From: Pseudomonas sp. KU43P
GTDB taxonomy: Bacteria > Pseudomonadota > Gammaproteobacteria > Pseudomonadales > Pseudomonadaceae
NCBI RefSeq assembly: GCF_033095865.1
Contig: NZ_AP019365.1
Span: 2,453,501 to 2,517,500 of the forward strand
Direction of reading: 5' to 3'
DNA: 64,000 bases
Part shown: positions 42,642 to 52,448 of the stretch, one piece after another
Position numbering within the stretch: position 1 is the stretch's first letter
Layout of the letters: every line of letters begins with the position of its first letter
Position numbers and translations under genes: made by a program
The notes under the pieces: model-generated
Seen by the model: only the letters and a program-made list of their open reading frames with translations
Database searches by the model: none
What the model was told of the DNA's origin: nothing

Positions 42642-43142
42642 TTATTTGCCGTGCTTGGCCTGCAGCGCCTTGGCCTGCTCCAGGTGGTGCTCCAGGGTTG
42701 GCAAGGCATCGCTGGCAAAGGCTTTGAGCTCAGCCTTGTCGGAAGACGCCGCTTCCTTCCTGAACAGCTCCACCGCTTTTTCGTGGGCATCGACCTGGTT
42801 GTTGACGTAGGACTTGTCGAACGACTCGTCACGCCATTCAAGGATCATCTTCTTGACCTTGTCGGTCAGGGCCGCGTCATCGGGCACGCTGATGTCCAGC
42901 GAACGGGCGATATCACCGAGTTTTTGGTTGGCCTTGGTGTGGTCGGTGACCATCTGCTGGGCGAATGTCTTGATGCCAGCGTCCTGGGATTTCTCCATGG
43001 CCAGGTTGCTGGTCACCACCTCGGCGATTCCGGCCTCGGTTGCGGCATCGACGAAATCATTGGAGCTGGCGGCCATCACGTTGAATGAAGCCATGCTTGC
43101 CAACAACGAAACGCCGGCGAACTTGAAAAATGGATTGCTCAT
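42642..43142 (-). CDS. DUF4142 periplasmic protein
   Basis: A 166-residue exported protein with a signal peptide (FFKFAGVSLLASMASFNVMA). A four-helix, ferritin-like DUF4142 domain follows, with KTFAQQMVTDHTKANQKL and VDAHEKAVELFRKEA as its typical blocks. The family is linked to stress responses and its molecular function is not settled. TAAGGAG precedes the start. It is monocistronic and divergent from the iron-enzyme operon. Confidence 0.88.
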   Translation of the reverse strand: MSNPFFKFAGVSLLASMASFNVMAASSNDFVDAATEAGIAEVVTSNLAMEKSQDAGIKTFAQQMVTDHTKANQKLGDIARSLDISVPDDAALTDKVKKMILEWRDESFDKSYVNNQVDAHEKAVELFRKEAASSDKAELKAFASDALPTLEHHLEQAKALQAKHGK

Positions 43143-43311
43143 CTTTCACTCCTTAAGGGGCGCGACTTCGATGTCGCAATCGGTTGAGCGGCCCTGGCCG
43201 GCAAAGGTTTAATTTTTCTGCAGGCAGCACCGCTGGTCCCCTCGTTGCCCAGGTAAATCGAATCCCTGCCGGTTGCCGCACTCACACGCTGTAGTCACTG
43301 TGGAGGTGCCC

Positions 43312-44646
43312 ATGACGGTGATCAGCCCTGTAACCACACGGCAACTGGCGCAATTGGCGGTCGATGACCCACAAACGCGCTACCAGGCCATGCTGCAAGG
43401 CCCCTACCCAGGGGGCCGCGAGTGGCTGGCGTGGCAGTTGCGCCGCACCGAAGCCATGGCGGACGACCTGCCCGACACGCCCGCCGGGCTTGCGCTGTGG
43501 GCCCATGCCCATGCCACCCAGGTGGCCCAGGAACACGCGGCCTACCTAAGGCGACGTGCGGATGGCGGGCCGCGCCGTTACTTTGCCAATCGCGCTCAAG
43601 CCTTGTGGTTTCTTCAACAGGTTGCGCCGACCAAACGGGTGGACGGTGCCTGGCTACATGCCACCCTGCGACATTGGCGCGACCCACGGTTCCATGGCCT
43701 GATCCGCACCTTTCTCGAAGAACTCGGCGATGGCGACCCGCGCTGCAATCATGTGCTGATCTACCAACGCCTGCTTGGCCGTCTCGGTTGCACCCAAGTG
43801 ATGCCGCTGGACCCTGCGAGGTATCTGCAAGGCGCGCTGCAACTGGCGCTCGGCGAACATGGCGAGGATTTTCTGCCCGAGCTGATCGGTTACAACCTGG
43901 GCTACGAGCAACCTCCGTTGCACCTGTTGATCACTACTCACGAGCTGGCCGAACTGGGCATCGATGCCCATTACTTCCGGCTGCATGTCACCATCGACAA
44001 TGCCGCCAGCGGCCACGCCCGCCGTTCGCTGGACAGCCTGCGCCTGCTGATGCCGACGCAAGATGCGCAAGCGTTCTATGGCCGTGTCAGGCAGGGCTAT
44101 CGCCTGAACGATCTGGGCATCGATACACCGTCGCTGATTGCAGGCTTTGATCTGCAGGCCGAGCTGGCAGCAGCGCTGGAGCGTAAACGGGTGTTCGGCC
44201 AGTGCATGCATGGCGATCACTGCCTGCTGCAAGGCCGCACCATCAACCAGTGGCTCGCTGAACCTGCGGCGATGCCGGGCTTTTTGCGTGCCCTGGAAGC
44301 TCAGCGCTGGGTACGCCGGGGTGAAGACCCGCAGCACAGTCGGTTCTGGACTTTGATAGACGGCCCGGTTGCCGCCATGTTCGGCGTGTTCAGTGCTTAC
44401 GAGAAACAGCTCTGGTACGACTGGATCGCCAACGACTGGCAGGGTGTGACCTATCGGCGCGTGGCGCCGGGGCAGTGGGAAAAGGAACTGTCGCTGGCGC
44501 CGGCGCACGACCCGGCGCAAGGCTTGCCTGGCGTCGAACGCCTGATCGACCTGATGGCGGCCGGCCGTCATGCGCAGCCGGAAGGCCTGCGCGCCACCCG
44601 CGATTACATCCGCGCCACCGGCCTGGCACAGGGAGGACCGCACTGA
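43312..44646 (+). CDS. Iron-containing redox enzyme, haem-oxygenase-like fold
   Basis: A 444-residue protein of the PF14518-type family (haem-oxygenase-like iron enzymes). Candidate metal ligands are in RTFLEELGDGDPRCNHV, ELIGYNLGYEQPPLHLL, TTHELAELGIDAHYFRLHV and IDNAASGHARRSL, a Glu/His/Asp-rich helical pattern. Relatives include di-iron oxidases and oxygenases of natural-product pathways. GGAGG precedes ATG 43312. Its stop overlaps the methyltransferase start (TGATG), and a YbdK-type ligase follows, so the three likely act on one molecule. Confidence 0.78.
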   Translation: MTVISPVTTRQLAQLAVDDPQTRYQAMLQGPYPGGREWLAWQLRRTEAMADDLPDTPAGLALWAHAHATQVAQEHAAYLRRRADGGPRRYFANRAQALWFLQQVAPTKRVDGAWLHATLRHWRDPRFHGLIRTFLEELGDGDPRCNHVLIYQRLLGRLGCTQVMPLDPARYLQGALQLALGEHGEDFLPELIGYNLGYEQPPLHLLITTHELAELGIDAHYFRLHVTIDNAASGHARRSLDSLRLLMPTQDAQAFYGRVRQGYRLNDLGIDTPSLIAGFDLQAELAAALERKRVFGQCMHGDHCLLQGRTINQWLAEPAAMPGFLRALEAQRWVRRGEDPQHSRFWTLIDGPVAAMFGVFSAYEKQLWYDWIANDWQGVTYRRVAPGQWEKELSLAPAHDPAQGLPGVERLIDLMAAGRHAQPEGLRATRDYIRATGLAQGGPH

Positions 44647-45599
44647 TGTTGCTCGACCAACAGCAGGCCCAGGCCGACCACGCGCTGTTGCAACTGGGCC
44701 GCCGCCTGCAGGCTGATGGTTATCGCTTTACCTGCGTGACACCCGCCACCCAAGGGCGAGTCAATGCCAGGCTGGAGGCGAAACAGGCTCACGATCTGCG
44801 TGGTGTGTTTGGCTGGAGCCGGCCATTCTCGCCCGCATTGATCAGCGCCGATGAACTGCAGCAACTGACCTGCGCCGGCGTGCTCAGGGAGGAGGGCGAT
44901 CTGCTGCGCAGCACGGTGCGCTGGTCGAGCCTCGACGACCTGTTGCTGGTGCATTCGGCCTGGCCGACCGACAGCCCCGACGCTGTATTTTTCGGCCCCG
45001 ACAGCTACCGTTTCGCCCAAGTGATCCGCGACCATCTGCAGCATCGCCCGCACCCTGTGCAGCACGCTGTGGACATCGGCTGCGGCAGCGGGATCGGTGC
45101 GCTGCTGGTCGCCCGGGCAGCACCCCACGCGCAGGTCAGCGCGGTGGACATCAACCCCATGGCCCTGCGTTATACCGCCATCAATGCGGTGCTGGCGGCA
45201 ATAGCCAATGTGTCGGTGGAACCCAGCGATCTGCTGGCCGGCATCACCGGCACGTTCGACCTGATCGTGGCCAATCCACCGTATATGCTCGATGCCGGCA
45301 GGCGTACCTATCGGCATGGCGGCGGCCCCTTGGGTGCGGAGCTGTCATTGCGCATCGTCGAGCAGGCGTGCGAGCGCCTGGCGGTGGGCGGCACCTTGCT
45401 GTTGTACAGTGGCGTCGCCGTCGTCGAAGGCCGCGATACCTTGCTTGAAACGGTGCACCAGCGTTTGCATGGATCGGACTTCAGCTGGGCCTACCGTGAG
45501 GTGGACCCCGATGTGTTTGGCGAGCAACTGCTGGAGCCTGGCTATGAGCAGGTCGAACGCATCGCCGCCGTCGCCTTGACCTTGACCCGCAACGGCTGA
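44646..45599 (+). CDS. Class I SAM-dependent methyltransferase, HemK/PrmA-like
   Basis: A 317-residue methyltransferase. Motif I is AVDIGCGSGIGALLVARAAP and the NPPY motif is in DLIVANPPYML, typical of enzymes that methylate an amide or amino nitrogen. The first 140 residues form an extra N-terminal domain of unknown role. It is coupled to the iron enzyme by a one-base stop/start overlap and followed 7 bp later by the ligase. A small-molecule rather than release-factor substrate is inferred from the neighbours. Confidence 0.85.
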   Translation: MLLDQQQAQADHALLQLGRRLQADGYRFTCVTPATQGRVNARLEAKQAHDLRGVFGWSRPFSPALISADELQQLTCAGVLREEGDLLRSTVRWSSLDDLLLVHSAWPTDSPDAVFFGPDSYRFAQVIRDHLQHRPHPVQHAVDIGCGSGIGALLVARAAPHAQVSAVDINPMALRYTAINAVLAAIANVSVEPSDLLAGITGTFDLIVANPPYMLDAGRRTYRHGGGPLGAELSLRIVEQACERLAVGGTLLLYSGVAVVEGRDTLLETVHQRLHGSDFSWAYREVDPDVFGEQLLEPGYEQVERIAAVALTLTRNG

Positions 45600-45606
45600 G
45601 CGGGCC

Positions 45607-46722
45607 ATGGCCGCAGCCTGCACGTTCGGTATCGAGGAAGAATACCTGCTGGTCGACCTTGCCAGCGGCCAGGTCCAGGCCAGGCCGTCCAGAGCTGTGG
45701 CACGTTGTTGCAGGGAGGTAATGGGCGAGCATCATGCCGAAGAGATGTTCTGCAGCCAGATCGAACTCGTCTCCCCGATATTCGACAACCTTCACCAGGC
45801 GCGCAGCTTCTTCACTCAATACCGTCAGCGCCTCAACTGCGCCCTGGCCGAGCAAGGGCTGGGCCTGTATTGCGCCGCCAGCCACCCCGGCGCCCAGTGG
45901 CGCCGCCAGCAGCCACGCCGCACGCCCCACTACCGACAGCTGTTCGACGACTACCAGGCGGTAGCCCGGCGCAGCCTGTTGTCGGGGTTGCATGTGCACG
46001 TCGGCGTGCCCGCCGGGTACGACCGCATGCAACTGATCAATCGCCTGCTGTACTGGCTGCCGCTGTTCCTGGTGCTCAGCACCTCGTCGCCCATGTGGTG
46101 CGGCCAGGTTACCGGCTACCGGAGCTATCGCCGGGTGGTGTGTGGCGAGTGGCCGCACATGGGGCTGCCTGAAGCGCTGCCGGATTGGACTGCCTACCTG
46201 CGCTATCGCGCCCTGCTGCAGCGCACCGGCGCGTTGGATGCGCAAGGTGATTTCTGGTGGGCACTGCGGCCGTCGCGGCGGTTTCCAACGGTGGAACTGC
46301 GCATTTGCGATGCGTGCCCGCGGCTGGAGGACGGCTTGGCCATTGCGGGGTTGTTTCGGCATCTGGTCGAGCATGAATTGCAGAGCCGACCTGGTGTGCG
46401 GCGGATGAATCGGGAGCTGCGCTGGGTCACTCAGGAGAACTACTGGCGGGCTTGTCGGTATGGGCGGCAGGGGACGTTCATCGGGGTGCGTGACGAGCAA
46501 CCGGTGAGCGCTGCGGGGTGGCTGGCGCAGTTGGAAGCACTGGTGCCGGCGGTGACCGTGGATGCCGAGCGGTCGTTCAGGCACGCCGCACGCATCGTGA
46601 GTGAAGGGACCAGCGCCGAGCGTCAGTTGGCAGTTTTCGAGCAGGCCCGTGCGCAAGGTTGCGACTTGCGCGGGATGTTGCGGGCGGTGGTTCTGCAGGT
46701 GTTGCGAGAGGCGAGAGATTAG
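45607..46722 (+). CDS. YbdK-family carboxylate-amine ligase
   Basis: A 371-residue member of the glutamate-cysteine ligase type 2 family. The N-terminal TFGIEEEYLLVDLASGQ is the family hallmark, and GLHVHVGVP and RRFPTVELRICDACP belong to the active site. It should join a carboxylate to an amine at the expense of ATP; E. coli YbdK does this with glutamate and cysteine at low rate. It is the last gene of a tight three-gene operon, and a single REP follows. Confidence 0.88.
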   Translation: MAAACTFGIEEEYLLVDLASGQVQARPSRAVARCCREVMGEHHAEEMFCSQIELVSPIFDNLHQARSFFTQYRQRLNCALAEQGLGLYCAASHPGAQWRRQQPRRTPHYRQLFDDYQAVARRSLLSGLHVHVGVPAGYDRMQLINRLLYWLPLFLVLSTSSPMWCGQVTGYRSYRRVVCGEWPHMGLPEALPDWTAYLRYRALLQRTGALDAQGDFWWALRPSRRFPTVELRICDACPRLEDGLAIAGLFRHLVEHELQSRPGVRRMNRELRWVTQENYWRACRYGRQGTFIGVRDEQPVSAAGWLAQLEALVPAVTVDAERSFRHAARIVSEGTSAERQLAVFEQARAQGCDLRGMLRAVVLQVLREARD

Positions 46723-46738
46723 CTGGCGTTGCACTGCA

Positions 46739-46766
46739 CCTGTAGGAGCGGGCTTGCCTGCGATCA
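46739..46766. repeat. Single REP element
   Basis: CCTGTAGGAGCGGGCTTGCC and the following CTGCGATCACCGG match one REP arm, with no inverted partner. It lies between the ligase gene and the convergent chemoreceptor gene. Confidence 0.7.
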
Positions 46767-46804
46767 CCGGCAGAGCTGTTGCCATGTGCGCAGACCAGTT
46801 TGCC

Positions 46805-48921
46805 TCACGCCTTGAATTGCGCCATCAGCGCTTGCTGAAGATCGGCCGTCTGGTCAAGCTCCTTACCTACCTGCGCGGCGCTGTGTGCCTGGGTTGCAAG
46901 CCCTTGAGTAATCGCCTTGATGCCGGTGATGTTGCGGTTGACCTCTTCTGAAACGGCACTCTGTTCTTCCGCAGCACTGGCTATCTGCATGTTCATGTCA
47001 TGAATGACACTGACTGCGTCACTGATCTGTTTCAGCCGCTGCGTGGCTTGGGCAACCTGAGCCACGCTGCCCTGGGCTGAATGGCGATTCTGCTCCATTG
47101 AAGCCACCACATCCTGAGTGCCTGCCTGCAAGGTTTCGATCACGTGCCTGATTTCGGATACGGAGTCCTGGGTCCTGCGGGCCAGGTTCCTCACCTCATC
47201 GGCAACGACTGCAAACCCTCGGCCTGCCTCGCCTGCACGTGCCGCCTCGATCGCTGCATTCAAGGCCAGCAGATTGGTTTGATCAGCAATGGCGCGAATG
47301 ACATCGAGCACCGAACCTATCTCTTCACTGTTGGCGGCCAGCCGTTCAATCAGCGCTTTGGACTCGTCCATGTCGATGCTCAATCGGTTCATGGCACCCG
47401 AGGCATCGTCGATCACGGCGAGGCCATCACGCGTTGCCACCTCTGCTCCATGGGCGGCCTGCGCAGCATGTGCAGCAGACGCAGCCACGCCATGGGCCGT
47501 GGCGCTCATCTCTTGAGAAGCCGTTGCCAACTGCTCGATCTCGCGAAACTGCTCTTCCATCTTTGCATGGGTTTGCTCGGAGAGCTTCGCTGATTCCGAC
47601 GCCGCTCCTTTGGCACGCGCCGTGGCTGCCTTGGCCTCATGGATCACAGGTTGCAGCTTGTCGAGAAATCGATTGAACCAGTTTGCCAGCGTGCCCAGTT
47701 CATCGTGGGTTGCGCACTTCAACCGCCGAGTCAGGTCGCCTTCGCCCGAGGCAAAGTCTCTGAGCATCTCACTGAGTTTGACGATGGGCAGGCTCACGGT
47801 GCTTGCCGTGAACCACATGGCCAACAAACCCAATGTTGCCATGAGCACTCCAGCGCCGATGAGCCATGCGGTACTGCTCAGGCGCTGTGACTCAAGCACG
47901 CTACCGAGCTGGATTGCCGGTTGGCGCATCACCGCCAGGGGCACCTCGATGGAGATCTGCCAGGGTTCGGCCCCTGCCAGCACGACCGTAGCCTGTGTAG
48001 CGCGAAGCGAGTGCCCAGCTTCGGTGATTTGAACGGACTCCACGGCAGCCGAGCGAGGCGTTGCGCTGCTGCGCTGGCCCAAGTGTTCGGGCTGTTGGCT
48101 GTCCGAGGCGATGATGCCGTTGGGGCTGATCATGCTGATGCGGCTGTTGCCGTCGTAGAGGAGGGCGCCTGCCTTGGTGACCGACGCCTGAAGCGCGTCC
48201 AGCGCCAGGTCTACCGCAACGACCCGATCGTACGGCCCTGCAGGGTGATGGGAAACGCCACGCTGGTCATCAGCACCTGATGGCCGTCGAGTTCGAAAAC
48301 ATAGGGGTCGAACGCACAAGCGCGGCCTTGGTCGACAGGGCATCGGTACCAGGCATTGTTTGCCATTGCGCTGGCATTGGGCGTGGCGTCTGCGATGGCA
48401 GCCTCCGTCAGGATCTGCTGTTCAAGGCCCTTGGCACTGCGCGCCCAGTACACGGAGAACCGGCCCGCATCGTTGCTCCCCAGCGCAGCTTGATTGATGA
48501 ATCCAGCATCGCGCCCGTCAAAAGCATCAGGTTCAAAGGCGACGAATAGGCCCAGTACATCTCGATTGGCCTCTACCGCCCTGAATATGTCCCGGTTCAA
48601 CTGATCCCGAGCTACGGCGGCGGGCAGGTGCTGGGCATCGGCAAACGACTTGAAGCCCGACGCCTGAAGCGCAAAGCCGGCGCCCAGGTCCACCGCCTTC
48701 TGGAACCGTTTCCTCAGCGCTGCGCTCTGGACTTGCAGCTGGGTATCAAGCTGATGCCTGGCGGCGACGTCAAGCATCTGTGACGCCGTCCCAGTGACCA
48801 AGACGGAGGTATCACGCAGCAGATGGACTGACATGGTGACGAGGATGCTCACGATGACGACCAGGCTGACGCCAGCCAGTAGCGTGAGTTTCCAGCGAAT
48901 CGTTAGACGGTTGAGCAGCAT
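46805..48921 (-). pseudogene. Methyl-accepting chemotaxis protein with one-base frameshift
   Basis: Two overlapping frames make one receptor of about 705 residues. The 5' piece (48921-48211) carries an N-terminal helix LTLLAGVSLVVIVSILVTM and a cache-type periplasmic domain ([36 protein letters not shown]). The 3' piece (to 46805) carries the rest of the sensor domain, TM2, HAMP, and the signalling hairpin [20 protein letters not shown]. One missing base near 48224 is enough: adding one C to the CCC run restores [16 protein letters not shown]. The gene is otherwise undamaged, so this is either a recent mutation or a sequence error. Confidence 0.85.
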
Positions 48922-49251
48922 TGGCAGTCTCCAGGTCTTGTTCTTAGATATTAAAACTATACATATATGTTTTGTTATGCGTCATCTCCTTACGGCGATG
49001 CGGTTCGTTGCAGGCCTTCATCGTGACAAGCGGGTGGAGGGAGATCGGCTCGGTACTCGATAACGCATGTATTCCCGGCGTTACCCGCTGTTACAAAACG
49101 AAGCATGCTGTGAATTCTCGCCCCATGGCGGAGCAGTGTGGGGAGGGGCACCGGGTCGGGGAGGGCTCAAGATCAAAGATATAAGATCATATGTATAATG
49201 GCATGATCTGTGCTGAGGCTAGGTAGCCGCACCCATCGCGGTAACCTTGCT
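48922..49251. other. Intergenic region between chemoreceptor and MFS genes
   Basis: This 330-bp gap separates divergent genes. It holds AT-rich stretches at about 48945-48975 (ATATATGTTTTGTTATG) and 49176-49200 that resemble sites in the P450 divergent promoter, and no convincing coding sequence. Confidence 0.5.
49179..49192 (-). promoter_or_regulatory. Candidate FadR/GntR-type operator before the MFS gene
   Basis: ATATAAGATCATAT contains TATAAGATCATAT, which differs at one base from TATAAGAACATAT, the minus-strand reading of 60476-60488 in the P450 divergent promoter. Confidence 0.45.
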
Positions 49252-50475
49252 ATGCACAGGATCCTTGAACTGATGAAAAAGCAGCATGTGCTAATCCCTG
49301 AAAACTGGGGCCTGGTGGTGTCTTCATTCGCATCCGCCTACGGGGTAGGCCTCATTGCGTTGTTGGCGCTGCCATACCTCATAAGCGCAATCATGAACGA
49401 CCTGGGCCTGGATGCCGCACAAGCCGGCATGCTCATGTCAGCCGAATTCGTTGTGACGATGGTCGCATCGCTGGCCCTGGCTCCGGTCATGGGGCGGGCG
49501 CCGCGCCGTACCATGGCGCTGCTGGGGGCTGCACTGGTGACGATTGCCAACGGCGTTTCTGCACAGGTGTCGGATATCCAAACCTTGGTTGCCGCGCGCT
49601 GCCTAGCCGGCATCGGCGCAGGCATCTGCCTTTCCTGCGGCAACGCGTCTATTGCAGGCGCCCGGGATCCAGACCGGGCGGCGGGGCAAATGAATGTACT
49701 GTTCGTTGCGCTGATGGCCATCGTGATGATCGCCTACGCCCGCGTGATGGGCAGCTTTGGCCTCAAGGGCCTGTACCTGGCGATTGCAGCCACGACGCTG
49801 GTGATGCTCGGGCTGATCGCGCTGATGCCGCAACAGCGTGTTGAGTGCGCCTCGCCAGACACTGGCAGCGCCTTCGGGGCGAGCTCACAGAGGCTGGTTT
49901 CCATGCCGGCCCTTTTCATGATGGCTGCGATGTTCCTGTTCTCGATGAGAGACACGATGGGCTGGGCCTTCGTGGAGCAGGTCGGCGTGCGGGTGGGTTA
50001 CAGCGGTGACGAACTGGGCCGCCTTTTTGCCTTGCAGTCGCTGCTGGGGCTTTCCGGGCCCCTGATCGCATCGATATGTGGGCGCCGCTTCGGAATATGC
50101 CTGCCTGTGCTCATCGGTGTGTTGTCGTCTGGCGCCGTCGGCATTGGCTACGTGATGGGCGAGCACTCGCAGATCATCTACACGATCTCGGTGATGCTCA
50201 TCTCCACCACCTACTTCTATGCCTTGGCTTATCTCACAGGCTTGGCCGCATCGCTGGACAAGCAAGGCAGGGTCGCTGCAGCAGCGGGATCGTTCCTGAC
50301 GTTGGGTATAGCAGTAGGGCCCATGCTCAGCGGTTTTCTCGCTGATCGAGGAGGCTTCCCGCTGGTTGGCTGGGGCATCGGCATAGGGGTTCTGGCGACG
50401 TTGATCGCGGTCTGCGTTCCGCTTGGCATCTCGCGGCGCCAAGCCTTCACTCCCCAGTTGCTTGCGGCCAGCTGA
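49252..50475 (+). CDS. MFS transporter of the amine-cluster region
   Basis: A 407-residue, 12-helix major facilitator unrelated in detail to the two BKACE-linked ones. Helix 1 is VVSSFASAYGVGLIALLALP, and the 2-3 loop is degenerate (MGRAPRRTMALL). The start is uncertain: ATG 49252, ATG 49273 or GTG 49210 are in frame, and the shorter forms give the usual short cytoplasmic tail. It stands upstream of the APC permease on the same strand, separated by 413 bp. A role in uptake or efflux linked to the cluster is inferred from the shared operator-like site only. Confidence 0.85.
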   Translation: MHRILELMKKQHVLIPENWGLVVSSFASAYGVGLIALLALPYLISAIMNDLGLDAAQAGMLMSAEFVVTMVASLALAPVMGRAPRRTMALLGAALVTIANGVSAQVSDIQTLVAARCLAGIGAGICLSCGNASIAGARDPDRAAGQMNVLFVALMAIVMIAYARVMGSFGLKGLYLAIAATTLVMLGLIALMPQQRVECASPDTGSAFGASSQRLVSMPALFMMAAMFLFSMRDTMGWAFVEQVGVRVGYSGDELGRLFALQSLLGLSGPLIASICGRRFGICLPVLIGVLSSGAVGIGYVMGEHSQIIYTISVMLISTTYFYALAYLTGLAASLDKQGRVAAAAGSFLTLGIAVGPMLSGFLADRGGFPLVGWGIGIGVLATLIAVCVPLGISRRQAFTPQLLAAS

Positions 50476-50527
50476 CCAGGCCCTGGCCTTGCTGCCGCCC
50501 GACTACGGCGGCGGCAAGGCGGCCGTT

Positions 50528-50641
50528 TCATACCGCTAGCGCGCGCACCGCGAGCACGCCAATCAGGACGCTGATCGCTGTCGACCAGAAATCAGGTTCA
50601 TGGCGTAAGGCAATAGCGCTCGGCTGCTGTTCTGGTCCCAT
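50528..50641 (-). CDS. Candidate 37-aa single-span membrane protein
   Basis: This short frame reads MGPEQQPSAIALRHEPDFWS at the N-terminus, then TAISVLIGVLAVRALAV, a single hydrophobic span that ends the protein. GGAG lies 8 nt before the ATG. It sits alone on the minus strand in the 413-bp gap between the two permease genes, and the remaining 247 bp of the gap is promoter-like and AT-rich. Small one-span proteins often modulate transporters. Support is the good ribosome site and composition, not homology. Confidence 0.4.
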   Translation of the reverse strand: MGPEQQPSAIALRHEPDFWSTAISVLIGVLAVRALAV

Positions 50642-50888
50642 GTCGCTAGCTCCGTATTTATTCATATTTTTCAATTGGTTGATGGTTATTCAATGGCCTT
50701 CGACGTAGGCGTTTGGTGGTCGCCTGGAAAAAGAACGGAACCCCGAAAAGTATAGAGATATTTCCTTTGACTTCATATGTATTAGGGGGTATTTCTAGAA
50801 TGGTCGAGCGGGAGGCTCAGACTGTGAAGGGGCTTGGGATGGCTGCGTTTTCATGTAACTGCCAACTGCAAAATAATTACGAGGTAGC

Positions 50889-52397
50889 ATGATGAACAAC
50901 CATGTTGAGTCAGCGAGCGGTGACGATGCCGCGCGCTTGGAGTCACTGGGATACAAGTCTGAATTTCGGCGGGACATGAGCCTCTGGGCCAACTTCGCTC
51001 TGGGTTTCACGTACCTCTCGCCTGTTGTCGGCATCTACACTGTATTCGGCATGGCACTCGCTCTGGGCGGGCCGCCTATGATCTGGGCCTTGCTGATTGC
51101 GGGGGCCGGGCAGCTGCTTGTGGCGCTGGTGTTCGGCGAAGTCGTATCGCAATACCCGCTGGCAGGTGGCGTCTACCCTTGGGCTCGCCGGCTTTATGGC
51201 CGCAAATGGGCGTGGCTTACGGGGTGGGTCTACCTGATGGCACTGTTTTCCACCATTGCAGGTGTGGCTTACGGTGCGGCGCCTTATATCGGCTCTTTCC
51301 TGGGGTTCGAGCCAGGCGTGCTATCCACCGTTGTCTGTGCGCTGGGCGTGCTGGTGCTGGCCACGATGATCAATTTCATGGGCACCAAGGTCCTTGCCCA
51401 GGCGGCCATCATTGGTTTCCTCGCTGAAATCATCGGCGCACTGGTGGTGGGCATCTACCTCATCGCGTTCCATAAGCACCAGGACCTGAGCGTGCTGTTC
51501 AGCACCTTTGGCGCTGAAAAGGACGGCTCCTACCTCGCCGCGTTTTGTGCAGCCAGCCTGATCGGCGTCTTTCAGTACTACGGCTTCGAGGCCTGTGGCG
51601 ACGTCGCTGAAGAAGTGCCGGACCCTGGCCGGCGTATTCCCAAATCCATGCGCAGGACCATCTACATCGGGGGAGCTGCGGCGACCTTCGTCTGCCTCGC
51701 GCTGACCTTGTCTGTGGTCGATTTCGCAGCAGTCATCAACGGCACCCATACAGACCCTGTATCGAGCATCTTGACCTCGGCGTTCGGCCCGGTCGGCGCG
51801 TGGGCAGTCATCGGCGTGGTGCTGATCTCGTTCCTGTCCTGCGTGATGAGCCTGCAGGCTGCCGCGAGCCGCCTGGTCTATGCGTATGCACGTGATCGGA
51901 TGATTTTCTGCAGCAGCCTGCTTTCGAAGTTCTCCCACGAAAAGTTCGTTCCGCCTTATGCGCTGCTGCTTTCGGCAGTGGTGCCCGCCGCCGTGGTGAT
52001 CGGCTCGATGATCTCGACCGGTGCCCTGATGAAGATCATTGCTTTCTCTTCCGTAGGCATCTACATCGCCTTCCAGATGGTTGTCTTCGCTTCGGTGCGT
52101 GCGCGCCTCAAAGGCTGGGTGCCCAGTGGCGAGTACCGGCTTGGCAAATGGGGAATGCTGGTGAATCTGGGGGCATTGGCGTATGGCGTGGTGGCTATTC
52201 TGGTCATCGGCTGGCCGCGTACACCCGATGTCGCATGGTATGACAACTGGATCGTCCTGTTGTCTGCCGGCCTGGTCATCGGTGCTGGCCTCCTTTACAT
52301 GGTGATCGCCAAACCCCATTTGCGTAGCGATGCGCCCTATGCCGACGCCGTCAACCAGGTTGCCTCGCAGCCCTGTGCCGCTCGCTCCATTGCTTGA
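50889..52397 (+). CDS. APC-superfamily amino acid/amine permease
   Basis: A 502-residue, 12-helix permease of the amino acid/polyamine/organocation family. It shows YLSPVVGIYTVFGMALALGGPP at helix 1, FGEVVSQYPLAGGVYPWARR after helix 2, and YYGFEACGDVAEEVPDPGRRIP in the helix 6-7 region, as in GABA-permease/choline-type carriers. GAGGT precedes the ATG. A strong terminator follows. It is the likely importer of the amine or amino acid degraded by the cluster. Confidence 0.92.
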   Translation: MMNNHVESASGDDAARLESLGYKSEFRRDMSLWANFALGFTYLSPVVGIYTVFGMALALGGPPMIWALLIAGAGQLLVALVFGEVVSQYPLAGGVYPWARRLYGRKWAWLTGWVYLMALFSTIAGVAYGAAPYIGSFLGFEPGVLSTVVCALGVLVLATMINFMGTKVLAQAAIIGFLAEIIGALVVGIYLIAFHKHQDLSVLFSTFGAEKDGSYLAAFCAASLIGVFQYYGFEACGDVAEEVPDPGRRIPKSMRRTIYIGGAAATFVCLALTLSVVDFAAVINGTHTDPVSSILTSAFGPVGAWAVIGVVLISFLSCVMSLQAAASRLVYAYARDRMIFCSSLLSKFSHEKFVPPYALLLSAVVPAAVVIGSMISTGALMKIIAFSSVGIYIAFQMVVFASVRARLKGWVPSGEYRLGKWGMLVNLGALAYGVVAILVIGWPRTPDVAWYDNWIVLLSAGLVIGAGLLYMVIAKPHLRSDAPYADAVNQVASQPCAARSIA

Positions 52398-52407
52398 TCC
52401 ATGGCAA

Positions 52408-52437
52408 TAAAAAAACGCCCCGCTGGGGCGTTTTTTA
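52408..52437. terminator. Rho-independent terminator, bidirectional
   Basis: AAAAAACGCCCC, a short GCT loop and GGGGCGTTTTTT form a classical stem with A- and T-runs on both sides. It serves the permease gene and the convergent cache-protein gene. Confidence 0.9.
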
Positions 52438-52448
52438 TTGTCTGCACT

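Noticed and set aside
48280..48549. Small plus-strand frame inside the chemoreceptor
   Set aside because: It lies antisense to the sensor domain, and its translation shows no protein-like pattern.
50750..50800. Possible TATAAGA-type operator before the APC permease
   Set aside because: CATATGTATTAGG matches the palindrome half too poorly (about 8 of 13) to list beside the other sites.
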